Source: a virus. From it: a stretch of DNA of 21,567 nt. Under the pieces are notes generated by a model. The model made no database searches. It was not told where the DNA came from and saw only the letters and a program-made list of their open reading frames with translations. The DNA lies in the IMG/VR virus record IMGVR_UViG_3300034198_011125, positions 1-21,567 of that record; one strand, 5' to 3'. Shown here in pieces: positions 16,379 to 21,567 of this stretch (positions are counted from its first letter, which is position 1; each line of letters opens with the position of its first letter). A program made the position numbers and the translations under genes.

Positions 16379-18697
16379 ATGGCACGTAGATCTTTTACAG
16401 TAAGAAGAATTACTGGTGAGGGAGGTTCATACCTTCAATATGAACCTGAAGCAACTCCCATATTAAATATAACCGCAGCAGTTTATTCTCCTGGTTATGT
16501 CACACAAAGCTACACAACAGATAAACCTCACGGTTTTGTAGCAGGTGACACTGTAGAAATTATTGGTACAACTCCTAATTCATATAGTTATAAAGGGGTT
16601 ATATCTGGTGTTGGTACTAATTCATTCTTTTTTGTGTATGTTAACAACAACCCAAAGTCTGCACTTGGAACTGATGGTTCTACAACATTTACCTTTGCTG
16701 GTACTTCTCAACCTAGCGTCACGGCAGCGGCAACTTATACTGGAGTCACCCAAAGCGCAACTAGTGGTACTGGTAGTGGTGCGGTATTTACTATTACAAA
16801 AACTGGTTCGGGCACTGTTTACAGTGGATTTACAACAGTTACTGTAACCAGTGGTGGCTCTAATTACGCCGTAGGTAACACGATTACTATTCCTGGCGCA
16901 AGTCTTGGTGGCGTAACAGGCACAAATAACTTGGTTTTGACAGTTGCCACTAAAGCAGATGGTCTTTATGTATCGGGTGGTGTAGCACGCCGTAAAATAT
17001 CAAAGTTTGGAGAAGTTTATACATCTAGCAATACCTCAAGTGCTTCTGCTACTTACATAAAGGGCGACAACGTACAAACTGCACCTGTATTAAGTACTGC
17101 TCTTGTAGCCGGTAATACTCTTTCAAATGCCGCGTTCTTTGATGCTACACCTACTGATTACCAACAAGTAACTGTAACTTGGGGCCTTACTTTATACGAA
17201 CTTGGGGTAACTGCAGAACCATACTCAGTACACATTGTGTATTCCCCTATAGGTTGCCCAGATACTATTGCAGAGGGATCTGTATTATTAGAAACACGCA
17301 CAATTGAAGAATACATCCATACTGGGATAACAGGTGAGTGGGCATATTACACTATGTTTATTAGGTACCGCTCTAATAATGGTGATGACTATTATGAACC
17401 TGTATCAAAACTAGAAGTACTAGTTCCATCAAACTATGGTTCAACCGAAAGTTTGTATTCAAAAATACCAATGTATTACCAGTACCAAGATGAAATTGGA
17501 ACTGGCGACCTTAAAAAATACTTATCAATATTTGGATGGGACGTAGATAAATTTAGAACTACTCTAGATTTTTCAATGTCAATGAAAGACCCATGGGTAG
17601 CTAACGAAGAAACCCTAGATTATATTGCTGCAGATTTAGGTGCTGGTGTAACTGTTAGCGATCTTGGCTCTCAAAGATTAAGAGACCTTCTTACTATTCT
17701 TAGTAACTCACGCAAAAAAAATGGTACCGGTTCTTCAATTGAGCAGTTTTTAGAAGCAATAGTTGGTGCAAATGTAGAAATAAACGACACAGCTAAAACA
17801 ATAAAAGTGTATTCACAAAGAGTTAACCTTATTAAAGACCCCAAATTCTTTTGGGGAGTAGCAGCTGGTGTAGAAGGTGGCGGGCCATCTGATAACTCAG
17901 CAGTTGTATATGACTCTGGTGAGGTTGGTACAGCACAAGCAACTACAGTTGATGGTGGTTTGTACAATAATGTTTCTAGTGCTGCCACACCCACTACAGA
18001 AAAATGGTTAAGTTTTACTAGCCCCAATAATTTTTCTCACGATATCTTAGAAACAGTTGGTGCTGATGTAAAAGTAATTGGTGGAGATGTTTTTTATTTT
18101 TCAATAAACATCCCTAACATTGCGGGTGGTGAACCAGATGTTCCAGGAGCAATTGATAATGTTGCTATTTACAACTCGTCTGGAATAGCTGGTGGTAGTA
18201 CAAGTCTTATAGCACTAGACTCTGCACCACAAACTTTTGGTAATACAAAATATTGGAGAATAGTTATACCAGACACGGTAACAACCTACACTAATGCAAA
18301 ATTAACTATTGAGTATAATACTAGCTATAACTCTAATAGCATTTCATACTCTGATTTTAAATATATTTTGTTGGAAAGAAACTACATTGGTAAATACTTT
18401 GATGGGGATACTGTTGAAGGTGGTTGGTTGTTGAGTGGTAATGGCTCAACTGGAAGCATTTCTGACTATAGATGGTTAGGGTCACCTAGTAACTCTTTTT
18501 CTGTGTATACAACTAACTGGAAAAAAACTACACAAATTGTGTCTAGGTTGTTAAAAGACTTACTTCCTGTTAGAGAAACTATTTCATCAGGAACTCTTTA
18601 TAGCAATGGTTATTATAAAACAACAGTTGGGAATCCTGTAAAAACACCAAATTATAAGTACACTATTACATACGATAAGATACCAGGAGATACATGA
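16379..18697 (+). CDS. Baseplate/tail protein I-like with beta-module insertions and C-terminal fibre-like domain
   Basis: The protein has 772 residues and is much longer than simple gpI proteins (about 200). Residues about 40-100 form a beta module (YTTDKPHGFVAGDTVEIIGT). Residues 111-192 are a Gly/Ser/Thr-rich module (YTGVTQSATSGTGSGAVFTI, then TSGGSNYAVGNTITIPGASL) widely seen in phage adhesins. Residues about 352-475 hold the tail protein I core (YLSIFGWDVDKFRTTLDFSM, then RLRDLLTILSNSRKKNGTGS). The C-terminal part (SYSDFKYILLERNYIGKYFDG, cut to the first 20: SYSDFKYILLERNYIGKYFD) resembles jelly-roll carbohydrate-binding domains. So it is probably a wedge subunit carrying surface-binding arms. 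Confidence 0.85.
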   Translation: MARRSFTVRRITGEGGSYLQYEPEATPILNITAAVYSPGYVTQSYTTDKPHGFVAGDTVEIIGTTPNSYSYKGVISGVGTNSFFFVYVNNNPKSALGTDGSTTFTFAGTSQPSVTAAATYTGVTQSATSGTGSGAVFTITKTGSGTVYSGFTTVTVTSGGSNYAVGNTITIPGASLGGVTGTNNLVLTVATKADGLYVSGGVARRKISKFGEVYTSSNTSSASATYIKGDNVQTAPVLSTALVAGNTLSNAAFFDATPTDYQQVTVTWGLTLYELGVTAEPYSVHIVYSPIGCPDTIAEGSVLLETRTIEEYIHTGITGEWAYYTMFIRYRSNNGDDYYEPVSKLEVLVPSNYGSTESLYSKIPMYYQYQDEIGTGDLKKYLSIFGWDVDKFRTTLDFSMSMKDPWVANEETLDYIAADLGAGVTVSDLGSQRLRDLLTILSNSRKKNGTGSSIEQFLEAIVGANVEINDTAKTIKVYSQRVNLIKDPKFFWGVAAGVEGGGPSDNSAVVYDSGEVGTAQATTVDGGLYNNVSSAATPTTEKWLSFTSPNNFSHDILETVGADVKVIGGDVFYFSINIPNIAGGEPDVPGAIDNVAIYNSSGIAGGSTSLIALDSAPQTFGNTKYWRIVIPDTVTTYTNAKLTIEYNTSYNSNSISYSDFKYILLERNYIGKYFDGDTVEGGWLLSGNGSTGSISDYRWLGSPSNSFSVYTTNWKKTTQIVSRLLKDLLPVRETISSGTLYSNGYYKTTVGNPVKTPNYKYTITYDKIPGDT

Positions 18698-18948
18698 ACT
18701 TAGTAATAGCTTCACTAGCTGTATATAAAGTGTTACAACTTATTGACTCGTTGTTGCCAAAAGAGGCAATGCCATGGGTCAAAATATTGGCTTCAATAGC
18801 CCTATCCTACATTTCGTGTTTTGCCATAGACACGGATAATATACTTGTAGATGGTGCTGCAATTGCAGCTTTATCTGGTACAGTGCATTCAGCACTCCGC
18901 CTATTGACTCTTAGTGGAGATGCTGCACACCGCAAGAGTCTTCGATAG
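18694..18948 (+). CDS. Small membrane protein, holin candidate
   Basis: The protein has 84 residues. Hydrophobic segments at about 2-20 (NLVIASLAVYKVLQLI), 28-46 (WVKILASIALSYISCFAI) and a weaker one at 52-72 (VDGAAIAALSGTVHSALRLL) suggest two or three membrane passes. The C-terminus is basic (HRKSLR). The start overlaps the gpI stop by ATGA (18694-18697). Size, topology and place after the tail genes fit a holin, which would open the membrane at lysis. No endolysin gene is adjacent in this window, so another membrane role cannot be excluded. Confidence 0.75.
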   Translation: MNLVIASLAVYKVLQLIDSLLPKEAMPWVKILASIALSYISCFAIDTDNILVDGAAIAALSGTVHSALRLLTLSGDAAHRKSLR

Positions 18949-18955
18949 GAGCGTT

Positions 18956-19729
18956 ATGGCAAAGACAAATACGTACGGAATTCTTGGTGGGGCAAGTGTC
19001 CCTAAGGAAGTAATTAATGCTTCACTTAATGATATTGCAAAACATGCTTTTGTAGTCCCCTGGTATGGTTCAAAGACAATATCTCCATCAATGGAATGTG
19101 TCTATGACTGGATGTTAGATAATGAAATTGACTACGAGATAGTTGCTTCTTCAGAAGGCCGCCCACTTCCAAAAGCATTAAGTAAAAATGCTTTAAATGT
19201 AACTTTGGTAGAGGATGTAGATTCTACAGTAATTGATCTTTTGGTTGACTGTAAGCCTGGGATTGCTTTAATTATGTGGGATGAAACCAATCCTGAGCGT
19301 TCACTTAATCTTGCCAATAGTACAATTAATCGTGGCCTTGAATCATTAGAACTTACTAATGGTTTGTGCCCAATTGTAGTTGACCCGCCAGAACAAAATG
19401 AAATAACCCTGTCAGTAACAGAGGTATCTGAAATGGAAGACCATCTGGACAAAGTTCTTGATTTAGATGTAACTAGCTTTGATAGAGAAACTCTTGAAAT
19501 TATGCCAGCTGCATCGGTAAAAAGAATGGCAGCTAACGCTGGGTTTCTTGTAAAGAACAAAGAAGAAGCAATTGACGCTTTGACTGGTTCAACCAAAGTC
19601 AAAGAAGACATTGAAATTGGTTCAATACTGTTGTTATTTAATGACGGGACTGAACTTGGTTTTGGAATGAACAAAGATCTTTTGAAAAAGATTATGAATT
19701 TAGTTGTAGATAGTCAATCAGACGAGTAA
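18956..19729 (+). CDS. Protein of unknown function with Rossmann-like N-terminus and SAP-like C-terminal segment
   Basis: The protein has 257 residues. The ATG at 18956 is preferred because TAGGAG (18946-18951) precedes it, and it avoids overlapping the upstream gene; the frame extends back to 18914. The first 150 residues alternate strands and helices: TYGILGGASVP, then VYDWMLDNEIDYEIVASSEG, then IDLLVDCKPGIALIMWDETN, then LELTNGLCPIVV, which suggests an alpha/beta (Rossmann- or SLOG-like) nucleotide-binding fold. Residues about 198-225 (LEIMPAASVKRMAANAGFLV, then KNKEEAIDAL) resemble a SAP-like helix pair. No catalytic motif is evident and I do not recognise the family. It is the last plus-strand gene before the terminator. 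Confidence 0.82.
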   Translation: MAKTNTYGILGGASVPKEVINASLNDIAKHAFVVPWYGSKTISPSMECVYDWMLDNEIDYEIVASSEGRPLPKALSKNALNVTLVEDVDSTVIDLLVDCKPGIALIMWDETNPERSLNLANSTINRGLESLELTNGLCPIVVDPPEQNEITLSVTEVSEMEDHLDKVLDLDVTSFDRETLEIMPAASVKRMAANAGFLVKNKEEAIDALTGSTKVKEDIEIGSILLLFNDGTELGFGMNKDLLKKIMNLVVDSQSDE

Positions 19730-19762
19730 CATTGTCCTTCACATACGGTTCCCAAACCAAGC

Positions 19763-19788
19763 AAAAGGCCCCCTTGCGGGGGCCTTTT
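19763..19788. terminator. Strong bidirectional intrinsic terminator between convergent units
   Basis: AAAAGGCCCCC (19763-19773) pairs perfectly with GGGGGCCTTTT (19778-19788) around a TTGC loop, an 11-bp stem. The plus strand continues TTTTGTTATT, a good T tract. The minus strand reads TTTTGC, which is weaker. It lies 33 bp after the plus-strand stop at 19729 and 35 bp past the last minus-strand gene, so it can end transcription from both sides. Confidence 0.92.
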
Positions 19789-19823
19789 GTTATTCAATAG
19801 TAACTACTATTAAATTAGTGAGT

Positions 19824-19937
19824 TCACTTCTTCTTAGGAGCTGCCTTCTTAGCTGGCGCTGCTTTCTTCTTTGCGGGACCCTTGCCGTAACCAGGATCTT
19901 TCTTGTCTTTGAGACCACATCCACATGCTGCACACAT
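19824..19937 (-). CDS. 37-residue protein: Cys-rich head and H1-like Lys/Ala/Pro tail
   Basis: Last gene of the minus-strand operon. It reads MCAACGCGLKDKKDPGYGKG followed by PAKKKAAPAKKAAPKKK. Cys 2, 5 and 7 form a CxxCxC cluster that could bind metal or form disulfides. The tail is a histone H1-like AKKAAPKKK stretch, strongly basic and likely to bind DNA or other polyanions. GGAGG inside the end of the upstream gene, about 9 bases from the ATG, serves as ribosome site. Small proteins with this type of Cys-rich start are seen in phages, but I do not know their function. The start and stop are unambiguous in this frame. Confidence 0.72.
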   Translation of the reverse strand: MCAACGCGLKDKKDPGYGKGPAKKKAAPAKKAAPKKK

Positions 19938-19939
19938 AC

Positions 19940-20104
19940 TTACTTACCTCCCTTCTTAGACGCTTTCATATTGTCAATAAGATTAGGATAAGGGCGACCC
20001 GCGGCCTTGGCGGCGGCTTTTGCCTTGGCCTTCTGCTCGGGGGTTAGTTTCTTATCAGACTTAGTGGGGTCTTTGGTTTCCCATACCTTCTTTTTAGCAA
20101 CCAT
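19940..20104 (-). CDS. 54-residue Lys/Ala-rich basic protein
   Basis: It begins MVAKKKVWETKDPTKSDKKL and continues TPEQKAKAKAAAKAAGRPYP, ending NLIDNMKASKKGGK. The middle is a Lys/Ala helix. The ends are basic and flexible. The start ATG overlaps the upstream stop (TGATG, 20102-20106), which indicates translational coupling. The 5' end shares GCTAAAAAGAAG with the gene at 20403-20567, perhaps by duplication. The stretch at 19981-20040 is GC-rich with GCC alanine codons, unlike the AT-rich tail genes. A DNA- or RNA-binding role is plausible from composition only. Confidence 0.72.
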   Translation of the reverse strand: MVAKKKVWETKDPTKSDKKLTPEQKAKAKAAAKAAGRPYPNLIDNMKASKKGGK

Positions 20105-20403
20105 CAGCAATCCCAAGCACGAAGAGATTTATTAATACGGGAATCAGGATCGTTGGCAGTTTTAGAAGAAGTGTTCTTCTTCTTCATACCTTCCATACGA
20201 GCACAAAAAGAATCACGACGAGCTGCTGATTTCTCAGACTTAGCAGCTTGTTCTTTCTTTACCGGTGGCTTAAGGTCACTACCGGGATGCTCCCGTTCAT
20301 AAGACTTACGACCCTTTTCGTTAAGTCCACCCTTAGGGTCTTTTCCTTCAGAACGTGACCAAGCAGCGGTCTTTTTAGCTGGTGCTTTTTTCTTTTCTGC
20401 CAT
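20104..20403 (-). CDS. 99-residue basic phage protein (DUF6321-like)
   Basis: The start ATG at 20403 overlaps the upstream stop as TGATG; a GTG one codon earlier (20406) is less likely. The N-terminus is a lysine-rich tail (MAEKKKAPAKKTAAW). The body contains SRSEGKDPKGGLNEKGRKSY, then HPGSDLKPPVK, then ARRDSFCARMEGMKKK, and ends DSRINKSLRAWDC. This combination (PKGGLN-GR-SY, RR-SF-RM, SLRAW) matches a domain of unknown function that I recall as DUF6321 from phage genomes, to be confirmed. No enzyme motif is visible. The high charge, many Arg/Lys and lack of hydrophobic core suggest nucleic-acid binding, which is inference. Confidence 0.82.
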   Translation of the reverse strand: MAEKKKAPAKKTAAWSRSEGKDPKGGLNEKGRKSYEREHPGSDLKPPVKKEQAAKSEKSAARRDSFCARMEGMKKKNTSSKTANDPDSRINKSLRAWDC

Positions 20404-20567
20404 CACTTCACCTTCTTAAGATTAGGGTTTTTCTTTTTAGCTGCTGGTGAAGCTTTACGAGAACTGGCTGCAAGAATAGCACCGGCACTTTCCTTACTCA
20501 CACCAGACTTACGAGCAATTTCTTCCTGTACTTTTTCAAATCCAGGATGCTTCTTTTTAGCTGCCAT
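20403..20567 (-). CDS. 54-residue Lys-rich small protein
   Basis: Reads MAAKKKHPGFEKVQEEIARK, then SGVSKESAGAILAASSRKAS, and ends PAAKKKNPNLKKVK. The middle (EEIARKSGVSKESAGAILAA) looks like a short helical domain with a helix-turn-helix flavour, flanked by basic tails with AAKKK at both ends. The ribosome site AAGGAG overlaps the Dps stop codon, and the ATG is 9 bases after that stop. The stop overlaps the next start. I recall similar small phage proteins with the 'AGAILAASxRKAS-AAKKKNPxLKKV' pattern, but no function is known to me. Confidence 0.78.
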   Translation of the reverse strand: MAAKKKHPGFEKVQEEIARKSGVSKESAGAILAASSRKASPAAKKKNPNLKKVK

Positions 20568-20576
20568 GTTGGCTCC

Positions 20577-21011
20577 TTACTTGGTTGAGGCTCGGAGTTG
20601 CCAAGCCCATTTTTGATGCATGTCAATACGTTCTGCCAAGAAATTAGCAATGCCCTGTTCGTCAGCTTTTATAGATACATCAAAAGTATCTTTAAGAACA
20701 CCCAATAGTGCGTCATTAGCAGTTAGTAAAGAATTTGCCATTGCTTTAGGGTTAGGTTGTACATCTTTAAATTCAATAGTTCTTAAATCAAGAAACTTCT
20801 GAAGACTAAACGGGGCATAATCATCTAACTTACGGATGTTTTCAGCAATTGGGTCAATTGAACTATAAGCATCTGAATAGATTGTTTCAAATAGTTCATG
20901 ATATTGACTAAAATCTGGACCCTCTACGTTCCAATGATAACCATGTGCCATAAAATAGAAAGTGACTACATCTGACATTAGCACTTTGAGCGACTTGATT
21001 AAATCTTTCAT
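20577..21011 (-). CDS. dps: Dps-like ferritin (DNA-protection / iron-storage protein)
   Basis: The protein has 144 residues from the ATG at 21011, which follows GGGAG by four bases; the frame is open further upstream to 21167 but that part overlaps the divergent gene and is not protein-like for the family. The four-helix Dps signature is present: HGYHWNVEGPDFSQYHELFE, then SSIDPIAENIRKLDDYAP. All four ferroxidase ligands match Dps spacing: H26, H38 (12 apart), D53 (15 apart) and E57 (4 apart). Dps assembles as a 12-mer shell, oxidises iron with peroxide and can bind DNA. It lacks a long lysine-rich N-terminal tail of the DNA-binding type. Here DNA-binding tails may be supplied by the four lysine-rich proteins downstream, which is a hypothesis. 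First gene of its operon. Confidence 0.93.
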   Translation of the reverse strand: MKDLIKSLKVLMSDVVTFYFMAHGYHWNVEGPDFSQYHELFETIYSDAYSSIDPIAENIRKLDDYAPFSLQKFLDLRTIEFKDVQPNPKAMANSLLTANDALLGVLKDTFDVSIKADEQGIANFLAERIDMHQKWAWQLRASTK

Positions 21012-21087
21012 AAAACTCCCGGTTGTTTTGTCCACCCTAAATCGTACCATTTTTGAATGTTGGTTGTGGAGACAGCTGGAGTGGGCT
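21012..21087. promoter_or_regulatory. Divergent intergenic region with a likely minus-strand promoter
   Basis: These 76 bp separate the divergent Dps and winged-helix genes, so at least two promoters should lie here. On the minus strand, TGGTACGAT (21049-21041) fits an extended -10 element (TGnTAnnnT), 30-38 bases upstream of the Dps start; I see no good -35. For the plus strand no clear -10/-35 pair is visible. GGAG at 21078-21081 is the ribosome site for the gene at 21088. The three repeats in the downstream gene suggest that its own product may act nearby. Confidence 0.35.
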
Positions 21088-21567
21088 ATGATCACTAGTC
21101 CAATGGGAACCAGTAACGTTTTTGGTGGACGCTTTTTAGCAGTCCCTGAGTGGGCAGTGCCCCTCATTTTTAAGCATGGTCAACCACGCGATCTGCAGGT
21201 TTTAACATGCCTTGTTTCAATGATGCACATCCATAATAAATCTGTTTCGGCGTCTATTCAAGAGATTGCTGATGCATCGTACACTTCAAAAGAAACTGTA
21301 AAACGATCACTCAAATGGCTCTCAGAGCAACAAATAATCACAACAAAATTACGACAAAAACCAAAACCAAACACTTACATTATTAACTACACACAACCAG
21401 CAATAGGGTCACCCATGACCCTATCAACCACCAACACAACACCCTTAATAGGGTCACCCATGACCCTACCCACTACCCCCAATGGGGTCACCCATGACCC
21501 TATCAAAATGAACATAACACCAGCACAAGTAACAAAAGCGCTGATCTCTAGAGAAATAGTAATAATA
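21088..21567 (+). CDS. Winged-helix DNA-binding protein, partial (replication initiator or regulator)
   Basis: At least 160 codons are open to the right edge without a stop. ATG 21088 has GGAG six bases upstream. The N-terminus contains GGRFLAVPEWAVPLIFKHG, then QPRDLQVLTCLVSMMHIHN. Residues about 52-100 form a helix-turn-helix and wing: SASIQEIADASYTSKETVKR, then SLKWLSEQQIITTKLRQKPK, then PNTYIINYT. This is the arrangement of initiator-like and MarR/GntR-like DNA-binding proteins, the helix being ETVKRSLKWL. The following 50 residues (IGSPMTL repeated) are low complexity and derive from the three DNA repeats. It is divergent from the Dps operon. The role as initiator or repressor remains open. 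Confidence 0.8.
   Translation, partial: MITSPMGTSNVFGGRFLAVPEWAVPLIFKHGQPRDLQVLTCLVSMMHIHNKSVSASIQEIADASYTSKETVKRSLKWLSEQQIITTKLRQKPKPNTYIINYTQPAIGSPMTLSTTNTTPLIGSPMTLPTTPNGVTHDPIKMNITPAQVTKALISREIVII
21403..21502. repeat. Three copies of a 20-bp inverted repeat (iteron- or operator-like)
   Basis: TAGGGTCACCCATGACCCTA occurs at 21404-21423 and 21449-21468, and as TGGGGTCACCCATGACCCTA at 21483-21502. Each has 8-bp arms (TAGGGTCA and TGACCCTA, one mismatch in copy 3) around the loop CCCA; copy 1 extends to 9 bp arms at 21403-21424. Start-to-start spacing is 45 and 34 bp, so copies 1 and 2 share one reading frame and copy 3 is in another, although all three lie in the open frame of the same gene. 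Conservation across frames indicates selection on the DNA itself. Confidence 0.85.

Noticed and set aside
17671-18027. Minus-strand ORF of 118 codons
   Set aside because: Antisense to the gpI-like gene, with no ribosome site and no protein-like pattern.
18914-18955. Upstream start for the 257-residue protein
   Set aside because: It overlaps the membrane-protein gene. The ATG at 18956 has TAGGAG at a proper distance.
19132-19674. Long minus-strand ORF of 180 codons
   Set aside because: It is fully antisense to the well-supported gene at 18956-19729, has a Ser/Leu-rich shadow composition and no ribosome site.
19796-19811. AATAGT-AACT-ACTATT inverted repeat as a second terminator
   Set aside because: The 6-bp AT-only stem is too weak; the GC-rich stem at 19763-19788 explains termination.
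21012-21167. N-terminal extension of Dps to 21167
   Set aside because: It covers the intergenic region and the divergent gene, is not Dps-like, and GGGAG with ATG at 21011 fits far better.
21403-21502. CRISPR array
   Set aside because: There are only three short palindromic units with spacers of 25 and 14 bases, inside a coding frame; this does not fit a CRISPR.

Overview
The window is part of a tailed bacteriophage genome (or prophage) with a contractile tail (myovirus morphology). It is AT-rich, and its genes are packed tightly with many ATGA and TAATG start/stop overlaps. The tail order is sheath, tube, zinc-ribbon assembly protein with a small downstream-frame partner, tape measure, a large baseplate protein, LysM protein, gpD/gp27-like hub, small OB-fold protein, gp25, baseplate J, gpI. 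This parallels the PBSX xkdK-xkdU order and the Mu/P2 plan. The host cannot be named from the sequence. Two putative peptidoglycan-hydrolase domains fused to the tape measure suggest a thick or well cross-linked wall. The HTH protein with repeats at the right end resembles proteins I associate with actinobacterial replicons, which is only a weak hint.

Layout. Positions 1-90 hold a hairpin that probably ends an upstream unit. From 91 to 4476 on the plus strand lie a small conserved-looking protein, a tail-collar fibre with His-rich metal-binding motifs, a 51-aa protein, and four probable neck and tail-completion proteins. From 4477 to 18697 is the tail proper. From 18694 to 19729 are a small membrane protein (holin candidate) and a 257-aa protein of unknown function. 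A strong, probably bidirectional terminator at 19763-19788 separates this from five convergent minus-strand genes (19824-21011): a Dps-type ferritin with all four ferroxidase ligands, followed by four short, very lysine-rich proteins, three of which are too short for routine gene callers. Divergent from Dps, a winged-helix DNA-binding protein starts at 21088 and runs off the right edge.

How it works together. The plus-strand genes build neck, sheath, tube and baseplate. The tape measure sets tail length and carries wall-cutting domains into the tip. The minus-strand operon looks like a DNA-binding or DNA-protection cassette, though its role is inferred. The winged-helix gene contains three near-identical inverted repeats that fall in two different reading frames, so they are best read as DNA sites (iterons or operators), pointing to a replication origin or autoregulatory locus.

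The most interesting points are the repeats inside the winged-helix gene, the Dps plus lysine-rich operon, the probable +1/-2 frameshift or hidden gene before the tape measure, and the fused hydrolases of the tape measure.
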